NCBI GenBank assembly: GCA_018268675.1
Contig: JAFDWB010000018.1
Location: 1-64,000, forward strand
Reading direction: 5' to 3'
Length of the DNA stretch: 64,000 nt
Source of the DNA: Actinomycetota bacterium
GTDB taxonomy: Bacteria; Actinomycetota; Thermoleophilia; Solirubrobacterales; 70-9
A program made the translations under genes and the position numbers. The notes below the pieces were generated by a model, which worked only from the letters and a program-made list of their open reading frames with translations, made no database searches and was not told where the DNA came from. Each line of letters begins with the position of its first letter. Within the stretch, counting starts at the first letter, position 1. Of this stretch, positions 57,081-64,000 are shown one piece after another.

Positions 57081-58219
57081 GCGAGCGCGCCGGCTCCGAG
57101 GACGTGGAGGCGATCTACGCGACCGCCGGCTGGGGGCAGAGGGTGCCGCGCGGCCGGCGACCCGCGGTCCTCGTCGTCGACCTGAGCCGCGGCTTCACCG
57201 ACGAGCGGTACCCGACCGGCGCCGATCTGACCTCGGCGGTCGAGTCCACCGCGCGGCTGATCGGGGTCGCGCGGGCAGCCGGGGCGCCGACGATCTTCAC
57301 GACGATCGCCTACGAGCCGGCCGATGTGGAGGGCGAGGCGAGCGGGTGGCTCCGGAAGGCGGCCGGCCTGGCGATCCTGCGGGCGGGCTCACCCCTCGCC
57401 GAAATCGATCCGCGGCTCCCGCGCGAGCCGACCGACCCGCTGGTCGTGAAGAAGGGCGCGTCTGCCTTCTTCGGCACCGAGCTGGCCGCGACGCTCGTCT
57501 CCCTTGGTGTCGACACGCTGCTGATCTGCGGCGCCACGACCAGCGGGTGCGTGCGGGCCAGCGCGGTCGATGCCGCCCAATACGGCTTCGCCGTGCTCGT
57601 GCCCGAGGCGTGCGTCGGCGACCGGGCGAGCGCCCCGCACGAGGCGAACCTGTTCGACATCGATGCCAAGTACGGGGACGTGATCGGACTCGACGACGCA
57701 CTCGAGTTCCTGCTCTCCACCGCCCCCCCGCAGCCCGATGGCGACGATGCGCCCGCCCTCACCTTCGCCGATCTGGACGCGCTGACCGCAGAGCTGGCCG
57801 CTCCCGGCGGCGGCCAAGGTCCGGTGGCGGACCGGTTCAATCGCTCCTTCATCGACGCCTTCCGCCGGCACGACGGCCACGTTCCCGGCGAGGTGGGGAC
57901 GCTCGACGTGCTCCTGCTGACGACGAAGGGTGCGAAGACCGGCAAGGACCGGACGACCCCCGTCGTCTACGTCGAGATCGACGGCCGCATCCTCGTCGTC
58001 GCCTCGATGGGCGGCTCGGACCGGCACCCGTCCTGGTACCACAACGTCCGCACGAATCCGGAGCTCACGGTCGAGCTCGGCGAGGAGACCTTCGCCGCTC
58101 GCGCGGTGGCGGTCGAGGGCCCGCTGCGGGACCGGCTCTTCGCGGCGAGCCCGGTGTTCACCGAATACCAGGCGCGCACCAGTCGGGTCCTGCCGGTGCT
58201 GGAGCTGCAGCGCCGCTGA
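57077..58219 (+). CDS. Isochorismatase-fold amidohydrolase fused to an F420-type oxidoreductase domain
   Basis: The protein is 380 aa. Residues 1-215 are a cysteine hydrolase of the N-carbamoylsarcosine/maleamate amidohydrolase group, with Asp in VLVVDLSRGFTDE, Lys in LVVKKGASAFFGTEL and nucleophilic Cys in ICGATTSGCVRASAVDA. Residues ~240-380 resemble deazaflavin (F420)-dependent nitroreductases: LLTTKGAKTGKDRTTPVVYV, VVASMGGSDRHPSWYHNVRTNP. In a pathway with NicX the first domain could release ammonia from maleamate (NicF role). The reason for the redox domain is unknown. Confidence 0.85.
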   Translation: MSERAGSEDVEAIYATAGWGQRVPRGRRPAVLVVDLSRGFTDERYPTGADLTSAVESTARLIGVARAAGAPTIFTTIAYEPADVEGEASGWLRKAAGLAILRAGSPLAEIDPRLPREPTDPLVVKKGASAFFGTELAATLVSLGVDTLLICGATTSGCVRASAVDAAQYGFAVLVPEACVGDRASAPHEANLFDIDAKYGDVIGLDDALEFLLSTAPPQPDGDDAPALTFADLDALTAELAAPGGGQGPVADRFNRSFIDAFRRHDGHVPGEVGTLDVLLLTTKGAKTGKDRTTPVVYVEIDGRILVVASMGGSDRHPSWYHNVRTNPELTVELGEETFAARAVAVEGPLRDRLFAASPVFTEYQARTSRVLPVLELQRR

Positions 58220-58279
58220 AGGCGCGCGGGACGTTCGGAATCCGTCAAAGAGCCGGCGGCGGCTGTCGGAACCGGGACA

Positions 58280-59611
58280 ATGCGGGCGGCGCATGATCTT
58301 CCGATACTGCTCGCAGTGGCCCACGACGCGATCATCATCGGCGGCGGCGTCTCCGGGCTGATCGCCGCCCGCGATCTGGCCGAGCGCGGTCACGACGTGG
58401 TGTTGCTGGAGGCGGGCGACCGGCTTGGCGGCAGGCTCTACTACCGGCCGTTCAGCGCCGACCCCGAGGTGATGGTAGAGATGGGCGGGGCCTACATCGA
58501 CTCGAAGTTCCACCACCGGGTCTTCGCGGAGCTGGGGCGATACGACATCGCCACCACCAAGCCCGGCGAGTCGATCACGAACTACCGGCACGCGCTCGCC
58601 GGCGAGGCGAGCACCCGGGGCCTGCCGGTCCCCGAGGAGGAGTTCCTCCAGGCGGAGCAGGTGTGGTTCGGGATCCTCGCCGCCGCGCGTCGGATCGAGC
58701 TCGGGGTCGGCCTCGACAACCAGGGCCTGGACGACCTCGATATCTCGGTCGAGGACTTCCTCGCGAGCTTCGATCCGCCCCCGCACATGCGGGACCTCTT
58801 GCGGGCGTGGGCCTGGAACATGATGGGGATGCCGCCCGACAAGGCCTCGGCGCTCTGGATCCTGCAGTTCATCGCCGCCCACGGTCACAGCGTGCTCGGG
58901 GTCGTCCTCTCGGTCGACGAGGTGTTCGCCGACGGAAGCGCCGCCCTGATCGACGCGCTCGCCGCCGAGCTGCCTGACGTCCGGCTGGGAAGCCGCGTCG
59001 TCGCGATCGAGCAGAGCGGCGGCGAGGTGAGCGTGGAGCTGGAGGGCGGCGAGCGCCTCGCCGCGCCCGCGGCGGTGCTGGCGACGCCGCTCAACACCTG
59101 GCGCGGGATCCGCTTCGAGCCCGCCCTGACCGGGGTCCGCCAAGAAGTCGTCGAGGAAGGGCAGGGGTGCCGCGGGGTGAAGCTCCTGATCCTTGCCGAG
59201 AACGTCCCGGAGGGCGTCTACGGAGCGGGCTTCCGCGGCTCCCTGGCCACCGTCTACGAATACATGCCGGTCGGCGACCGGCGCCTGCTCGTCTCCTTCA
59301 CCGACGTCGACTCCGTCGACCCGACCGACCTCGACGCGATCGAGCGGGGGTTGCGCCAGTTCGTCCCCGAGGCCAAGGTCGTGGCGGCGGATGCGCACGA
59401 CTGGACCGCGGACCCGCTCTTCGACGGCGGCTGGATGTCGCCGCGCATCGGCCAGATCAGCCGCGTCCACTCGAAGCTGGGCGAACCGAGTGGCAGGCTG
59501 TTCTTCGCCGGCTCCGACGTCTCGATGCAGTGGCCGAGCTACATCGAGGGGGCGATCGAGACCGGCGCGCGGGCCGCGGTCGAGGTCGAGGAGCGGCTCA
59601 GCGGTCGCTAG
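58280..59611 (+). CDS. Flavin-containing amine oxidase (monoamine oxidase / 6-hydroxynicotine oxidase-like)
   Basis: The protein is 443 aa from ATG 58280; GTG 58316 is an equally plausible start just before AHDAIIIGGGVSGLIAARDLAERGHDVVLLEAGDRLGGRL, the FAD motif. The C-terminus has the second FAD contact GRLFFAGSDVSMQWPSYIEGAIETGARAA, typical of monoamine oxidases. Substrate-side Cys flavin attachment is not evident at the usual place, so FAD is probably non-covalent. Relatives oxidise amines including nicotine derivatives. The end overlaps the convergent XdhC gene by 14 nt. Confidence 0.87.
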   Translation: MRAAHDLPILLAVAHDAIIIGGGVSGLIAARDLAERGHDVVLLEAGDRLGGRLYYRPFSADPEVMVEMGGAYIDSKFHHRVFAELGRYDIATTKPGESITNYRHALAGEASTRGLPVPEEEFLQAEQVWFGILAAARRIELGVGLDNQGLDDLDISVEDFLASFDPPPHMRDLLRAWAWNMMGMPPDKASALWILQFIAAHGHSVLGVVLSVDEVFADGSAALIDALAAELPDVRLGSRVVAIEQSGGEVSVELEGGERLAAPAAVLATPLNTWRGIRFEPALTGVRQEVVEEGQGCRGVKLLILAENVPEGVYGAGFRGSLATVYEYMPVGDRRLLVSFTDVDSVDPTDLDAIERGLRQFVPEAKVVAADAHDWTADPLFDGGWMSPRIGQISRVHSKLGEPSGRLFFAGSDVSMQWPSYIEGAIETGARAAVEVEERLSGR

Positions 59612-60713
59612 CGTGGATCGGCAGCGCGTGGGCGCGGAGCGAGACACCGCTCCGCCCGTGGCGCTCGGCGATGATCTCGCCGAGGATCGAGATCGCCGTC
59701 TCCTCCGGGGTGGCGGCGCCGAGATCGAGGCCACAGGGCGAGTGGATCCGCGCCAGGTCGGCCTCGCCGACGCCGGCCTCGCGCAGGCGCCGCTCGCGGT
59801 CGGCCGCCGTCCGGCGGCTGCCGAGCGCGCCGACGTATCCGGCCCCCGACCCCAGGGCGCCGATCAGCGCCGGCTCGTCGAACTTCGGGTCGTGGGTGAA
59901 GACGAGGACGGCGTCGCGCTCGCCCAGCGCGGTCTCGGCGAGGAGCTCCTGCGGCCAGCCGACGACCACCTCGGCGGCCTCGCGGAAGCGCGGGGAGCGG
60001 GCGAACGCCTCGCGGGCGTCGCAGATCGTCACCCGGTAGCCGAGTCGCGCGGCCGGCGGGGCCACCGCGGCGGAGAAGTCGACCGCGCCGAAGATGAGCA
60101 GCCGCGGCGCGGCGGCGCGCACCTCGAAGAAGACGCCGATCTCGGAGCCGAGCTGGGCGCCGTCGGTGCCGTAGCGGCGCACGCCGCTGGTACCGCGCTC
60201 GATCATCCCGCGCAGGTCGGTGAGCAGGTGGCGGCGGAGGAGCTCGGGAGCCGGGCTCTCGTTCAGCTCGCGATCGCCCGCCACGGCCTGCAGGGCGCCC
60301 GCGTCGGGCCCGTCGAGCACGGTCGCCGTCCCGGACGGGACCTTGTCCCGCGCCGCGTCGACGAGCGCGGCGAGGATTCGTTCCTCGGCGGGGGGGACCT
60401 CGCGCAGGGCGATGTGGACGATGCCGCCGCACATCAGCCCGACCGTGCCGGCGAGCTCGTCGGAGATCCCGTAGCGCAGGAGCTTGGTCCGTTCCCCGCT
60501 CTCCAGCAGCCCGAGCGCCTCCTGGGTCACCGCGGCCTCGACGCAGCCGCCGGTCACCGAGCCCTCGATCTCGCCGTCGGCCGAGATCACCATCTTGGCC
60601 CCGGGCCGGAAGGGCGAGGAGCCCTCGGTCTCGAACAGCGTGGCGGTGACCACGCGCCTTCCCGCGCGCAGCCAGGCGAGGGTCTGGGTCAGGGTGGTCT
60701 CGGCGACGGTCAT
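59598..60713 (-). CDS. xdhC: XdhC/CoxI-family molybdenum cofactor insertion protein
   Basis: The protein is 371 aa. The N-terminal XdhC domain has TEGSSPFRPGAKMVIS, GSVTGGCVEAAV and GLMCGGIVHI (conserved Cys positions). The C-terminal Rossmann domain has LLIFGAVDFSAAV, VFTHDPKFDEPALIGAL and YVGALGSRRT followed by GLDLGAATPEETAISILGEI. The protein binds and sulfurates the Mo cofactor for xanthine-dehydrogenase-type enzymes, so it probably serves the three hydroxylases here. ATGA overlap with the aminotransferase upstream. Confidence 0.92.
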   Translation of the reverse strand: MTVAETTLTQTLAWLRAGRRVVTATLFETEGSSPFRPGAKMVISADGEIEGSVTGGCVEAAVTQEALGLLESGERTKLLRYGISDELAGTVGLMCGGIVHIALREVPPAEERILAALVDAARDKVPSGTATVLDGPDAGALQAVAGDRELNESPAPELLRRHLLTDLRGMIERGTSGVRRYGTDGAQLGSEIGVFFEVRAAAPRLLIFGAVDFSAAVAPPAARLGYRVTICDAREAFARSPRFREAAEVVVGWPQELLAETALGERDAVLVFTHDPKFDEPALIGALGSGAGYVGALGSRRTAADRERRLREAGVGEADLARIHSPCGLDLGAATPEETAISILGEIIAERHGRSGVSLRAHALPIHASDR

Positions 60714-62011
60714 CCGGGCACCCCCTGCCGGTCGAGGGCCCGCAGGCCCGCGGCGATTCCATCTCCCAGCTCGCCGAGCTGGTCGGCGGTGATGGTCAGC
60801 GGCGGCGAGACGGCGATCCCGGTGCCGAGGGGCCGCACGAGCACCCCCGCCTCGCGGCAGGCCAGCTGCAGTCTCGCCGGTGCCGCGGGGTCGGCCACGA
60901 GCGCCTCGGCGCTCAGCTCGATGCCGGCGAGCAGCCCGAGGCCGGCTCGCACCTCGGCGACCAGATCGCTGCCGGCGGTGGCGGCGGCAAGCTTCTCGGC
61001 GAGCGCGCCCTCGAGCTCGCGGCCGCGGGGGATCAGCCCCTCGGCCTCGTAGAGGTCGAGCGCCGCGAGCGCCGCCGCGCAGCAGGCCGGGTGGCCGGCG
61101 TAGGTCGCGCCGTGCCGGAACACCGGCGCCGCCGAGTCGGCGAAGAAGGGAGCCGCCACGCTCGGCGCGGCGATCACCGCCCCCACCGGCAGGGCGCCGT
61201 TGCTGAGCCCCTTGGCGAGGGTGATCAGGTCAGGCCGGACCGGCCAGCGGTCGATCCCGAGCCAGGTGCCGAGCCGGCCGAAGCCGCAGATCACGCAGTC
61301 GGCGACGAAGAGGACGCCGTGGCGGGCGCAGATCTCGGCCACCGCCTCGATGTAGCCGTCGGCGGGCAGCCGCACGCCGCCGGCGCCGATCACCGGCTCG
61401 CAGAAGAAGGCGGCGACCCGGTCCGCGCCGAGCCGCGCGAGCTCCAGCTCCAGCGCGCCCGGGTCGTCGTACGCGACGACCGAGGTGTCGGCGATCAGCG
61501 GCCCCCAGCCCTCGGCGTTCGACTCGATCCCGGCGAGGCTGGTGCCGAAGCCGTGGGTGCCGTGGTACCCGTGGCGGCGGTAGATCAGATGGGCCCGCTC
61601 GGGTTCGCCGCGGTGGTGGAAGTGGGCGCGGGCGATCTTCGCCGCGGTGTCGATCGCGTCGCCGCCCCCCGATCCGAGGAAGACCTTGGAGCCGGGCGCG
61701 GGCGCCAGGGCGGCGAGGCGCTCGGCGAGCCGGTTCGACGGCTCGTTGGCGTAGTCGCCGAAGATGCTGTAGGCGTCGAGGCTCCGCAGTTGGGCGGAGA
61801 CGGCGTCGGCGATCTCGGTCCGGCCGTGCCCGAGGTTCGAGTACCAGAGGGCCGCGGTCGCGTCGAGATAGCGTCGCCCCGCCGCGTCCTCGACGTAGCA
61901 GCCCTCCGCGCTCGCGATCAGGAACTCGGAGCGGGAGACCGCGCCCATGTCGGAGAAGGGGTGCCAAAGGGCGGGGGTGGACGATCGGTGAGGCGTCTGC
62001 TGCTCTGCCAT
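60710..62011 (-). CDS. Class III pyridoxal-phosphate aminotransferase
   Basis: The protein is 433 aa; AGGAGG lies six bases before ATG 62011, against a longer frame from 62044. The motifs YVEDAAGRRYLDATAALWYSN, FLGSGGGDAIDTAAKIA, LFVADCVICGFGRLG and the PLP-lysine motif LITLAKGLSNGALPVGAVI (Lys about residue 274) identify an omega-amino-acid:pyruvate type aminotransferase. It would deaminate an amine or omega-amino acid, perhaps a side chain released by the neighbouring hydrolase. Confidence 0.9.
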   Translation of the reverse strand: MAEQQTPHRSSTPALWHPFSDMGAVSRSEFLIASAEGCYVEDAAGRRYLDATAALWYSNLGHGRTEIADAVSAQLRSLDAYSIFGDYANEPSNRLAERLAALAPAPGSKVFLGSGGGDAIDTAAKIARAHFHHRGEPERAHLIYRRHGYHGTHGFGTSLAGIESNAEGWGPLIADTSVVAYDDPGALELELARLGADRVAAFFCEPVIGAGGVRLPADGYIEAVAEICARHGVLFVADCVICGFGRLGTWLGIDRWPVRPDLITLAKGLSNGALPVGAVIAAPSVAAPFFADSAAPVFRHGATYAGHPACCAAALAALDLYEAEGLIPRGRELEGALAEKLAAATAGSDLVAEVRAGLGLLAGIELSAEALVADPAAPARLQLACREAGVLVRPLGTGIAVSPPLTITADQLGELGDGIAAGLRALDRQGVPG

Positions 62012-62048
62012 CGGGCCTCCTACGGTGAGGTGGTTGTCGTTCAACGGG

Positions 62049-63470
62049 CTAGCCGACGAAGTCGGTCGGATCGAGGTCGGCCAGGCGGCGCATGGCCCAG
62101 GGCGCGCGGGCGCCTTCGTCCTCGCGCCGCTCCGCGGCGGTCAGCGCCGGCAGGACCAGCCGGCTGCCGAGCCACCGCAGCGGCTCCGGCGGCAGCGCTC
62201 CCTCGGGCACCCGCGTCAGGGCGGACCGCTCGAACTCGTCCGGCTCACCGAGGAGGTGGGCGGCGAGGATCCGCGCCATCAGCTTCGAGGGTCCCACCCC
62301 GTCCCCCGAGTACCCGGTGACGAACCAGGTCGAGGGTAGGTCCTGGACCTGGGCGCAGAAGGGCAGGGAGCTGACCGAGTACTCGACCGGGGCCCGCCAC
62401 GAGTGGGCCACCGGCGGGGCGGCGAGGTGCGGGAAGGAGTGCTTCAAGGCCCGCCCGATCCCGGCCATGTCGGGGGCCTCCGCCCAGAGCCGGTCGGCGC
62501 CGCGGGCGCCGTAGCCGACCTCGACCCCGCCCTTGCCGAAGAGGAGCCGCCCGTCCGCCGTCGTGCGGAAGTAATTGAGCCGCCGGCGCGAGTCGGAGAT
62601 CGTCGTCGCGCCCTGCCAGCCCATCTCCGCCAGGGTCTCGGGGATCGGCTCGGTCACCGCCGTGTCGCTGGCGACCATCACCATCTTCCGCCCCAGGCCG
62701 GGGAGTTGCGCCGCCCAGGCGTTGATCGCCAGCACGACGTTCTCGGCGGCGACGCTGCCGCCGGCGGCGTGCACGGTGGTCCGCGCCCCCGCCTCGATCC
62801 TGGTGACCGGGCTGTGCTCGCAGATCTCGACCCCCGCCGCGATCGCCGCCGCCGCCAGGGCGCGGCAGAGCGCCGCCGGCTGGAGCGCGGCACAGCCGTC
62901 GTCGACGACGCCGCCGAACTCGATCTCGGCGCCGGTGGTCGCCTTGATCTCGGCCGCCGACACCGGGCGCAGCACTTCGTGCCCGGCCGCCCGGATCGCC
63001 GCCGCAGTCTCCTCCCACGCCCCGGCCTGGGCCGCGTTGGTCGCCGCCCAGAGCCACGGGCCCGGCCTGCACTCGACCTCGTGCGCGCGGGCGAAGGCGA
63101 GCACCTCGTCCACCGCCGCCGCCGAGGCGGCCGCGATCGCCGCCGCCTCCTCGCTCGGGGCGATCTTCTGCAGTGCCTGGAGCTTCGGCCAGAGGTTCAT
63201 CAGATAGCCGGCGTTGGCCCCGCTGGCCCCGGCTCCACAGACGTCGGCCTCGAGCAGGCGCACGCTCGTCCCCGGGGCGCGGGACACCAGCTCGAGGGCC
63301 GTCCAGAGCCCGGTGAAGCCGCCGCCGACGATGCAGACGTCGGCCCGGTGGTGGCCCTGCAGGGCGGCGATCGCCGGCGGGTCGGTGGCGATCGCCTGCG
63401 CCAGCCAGAAGCTGCGCCGCGACGTCTCGCCGTGCTGCCAGGGCGGGTTCAGGGCAAGGGCGCTCGGCAT
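62049..63470 (-). CDS. FAD-dependent amine/amino-acid oxidase (DadA/PuuB-like)
   Basis: The protein is 473 aa from ATG 63470; a longer frame to 63536 has no support. NPPWQHGETSRRSFWLAQA precedes the FAD motif ADVCIVGGGFTGLWTALEL and SGANAGYLMNLWPKL. The C-terminal FAD contact TWFVTGYSGDGVGPSKLMARILAAHL is typical of gamma-glutamylputrescine oxidoreductase and N-methyl-amino-acid oxidases. It lies 37 bp from the aminotransferase on the same strand, suggesting successive steps on an amine side chain. Confidence 0.88.
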   Translation of the reverse strand: MPSALALNPPWQHGETSRRSFWLAQAIATDPPAIAALQGHHRADVCIVGGGFTGLWTALELVSRAPGTSVRLLEADVCGAGASGANAGYLMNLWPKLQALQKIAPSEEAAAIAAASAAAVDEVLAFARAHEVECRPGPWLWAATNAAQAGAWEETAAAIRAAGHEVLRPVSAAEIKATTGAEIEFGGVVDDGCAALQPAALCRALAAAAIAAGVEICEHSPVTRIEAGARTTVHAAGGSVAAENVVLAINAWAAQLPGLGRKMVMVASDTAVTEPIPETLAEMGWQGATTISDSRRRLNYFRTTADGRLLFGKGGVEVGYGARGADRLWAEAPDMAGIGRALKHSFPHLAAPPVAHSWRAPVEYSVSSLPFCAQVQDLPSTWFVTGYSGDGVGPSKLMARILAAHLLGEPDEFERSALTRVPEGALPPEPLRWLGSRLVLPALTAAERREDEGARAPWAMRRLADLDPTDFVG

Positions 63471-63620
63471 GGACGAAGTCTCGTCTCTCGACCGCGAGCG
63501 CGAACGCTGGAGTCCGAGCAAGTCGCGCCCGCGCATTTCCGGTCTCTGTCAAACGCGGCCCGCGGCCAGCCGCTGATACTCGAAGCCGCAGGCAGAACCA
63601 ACGAGACGAGGAGTCGACGC

Positions 63621-64000
63621 GTGTCAGTCCCAACCTTCAATACCGCGATGCTGAACTGGGGGCGCCTGATCCTTGACGGCATACCCTTCGTCGACCTCAG
63701 CGAGGCCTCGACGGCGCTGGAGGCGAACGTCAGTTGGCTTGAATTCTGGTCCGCCAAGGCCGACCACTACGAGGAGCTGGGGACGCGGGCGCTCGCCGAC
63801 GGGCTCGAGCTCAGCGGCGGCTACTGGCTCTGGCTCGCCTCGCTCTGCTGTCAGTACGCGCAGTTCCTCTGGTTCGACGACCGTCGCGAGGAGGTCCAGC
63901 AGCGGAAGGTGGACCTCTACGACCGCGCCGCGCCGCACCTGTCGCCCCCCGCTCTGCGGGTGGAGCTGCCGATCGACGACACGTTCATCGCCGGCTACCT
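63621..64000 (+). CDS. Alpha/beta hydrolase, 2,6-dihydroxypseudooxynicotine hydrolase-like (partial)
   Basis: From GTG 63621 (GAGGAG upstream) the frame runs off the window after ~126 codons: FNTAMLNWGRLILDGIPFVD, WSAKADHYEELGTRALADG, SLCCQYAQFLWFDDRREEVQ, KVDLYDRAAPHLSPPALRVE. This is the helical N-terminal region of the C-C bond hydrolase family that includes 2,6-dihydroxypseudooxynicotine hydrolase of nicotine degradation, among other members. The Ser nucleophile lies outside the window. It is divergent from the DadA-like gene. Confidence 0.75.
   Translation, partial: MSVPTFNTAMLNWGRLILDGIPFVDLSEASTALEANVSWLEFWSAKADHYEELGTRALADGLELSGGYWLWLASLCCQYAQFLWFDDRREEVQQRKVDLYDRAAPHLSPPALRVELPIDDTFIAGY

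Noticed and set aside
1-64000. CRISPR array or rRNA operon
   Set aside because: No regularly spaced direct repeats with spacers and no rRNA-like conserved stretches were seen on reading through.

Overview
The window is about 70% G+C with strongly G/C-ending codons, many GTG starts, 4-nt ATGA/GTGA gene overlaps, leaderless-looking promoters and an F420-type oxidoreductase domain. This points to a high-GC actinomycete-like bacterium (Actinomycetota, possibly the Thermoleophilia side); species cannot be read from the sequence alone.

Positions 1-20.7 kb are a conjugative, integrating element. After an ArsR-type regulator (872-1243), a tightly overlapping block (1433-14673) encodes a TcpC/TcpE/VirB4/VirB6-like secretion channel, a cell-wall hydrolase, a split C5-cytosine methyltransferase, a TraG/HerA-like coupling ATPase, a replication-relaxation family protein and a small excisionase-like protein. 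A tyrosine integrase follows (14830-16170), then small accessory genes with twin TTGACA-N17-TTTAC promoters. Two inverted copies of one IS481-family element bracket this segment: a 3' end at 1-119 and a complete copy at 19630-20686 with a 6-bp GCTAGG target duplication. The complete copy splits an LRAT/NlpC-P60-like gene.

Positions 21.0-23.7 kb hold a PD-(D/E)XK nuclease-like gene divergent from a large protein with a C-terminal membrane anchor, neither of known role.

From 23.9 kb to the right edge lies a catabolic island. Its content includes an Old-Yellow-Enzyme-type reductase, a DMSO-reductase-family molybdoenzyme, an alpha/beta hydrolase, enoyl-CoA hydratase, acyl-CoA ligase, SDR, three xanthine-dehydrogenase-family molybdenum hydroxylases, CoxG-like maturation proteins, an amidase, a NicX-like 2,5-dihydroxypyridine dioxygenase, an HpaB-type monooxygenase, a creatininase-fold hydrolase, a flavin reductase fused to a GntR/FCD regulator, a BMP-type nucleoside/heterocycle ABC importer, an isochorismatase-fold amidohydrolase fused to an F420-type oxidoreductase, a flavin amine oxidase, XdhC, a class III aminotransferase, a DadA/PuuB-like oxidase and the start of a dihydroxypseudooxynicotine-hydrolase-like C-C hydrolase. 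Together they suggest uptake, Mo-dependent ring hydroxylation, monooxygenation, ring cleavage through the maleamate route and side-chain amine oxidation of an N-heteroaromatic (pyridine or nicotine-like) compound. The substrate is inference. GntR/FCD regulators and a repeated TTTGGTA-type promoter/operator probably coordinate the island.

Five genes (VirB4, C5 methyltransferase, IS transposase, LRAT, second CoxG) show a frame break repairable by one base. Four of these are repaired by adding one G and three of those lie in G runs of five to seven, so part of the 'brokenness' may be homopolymer error in the assembly.
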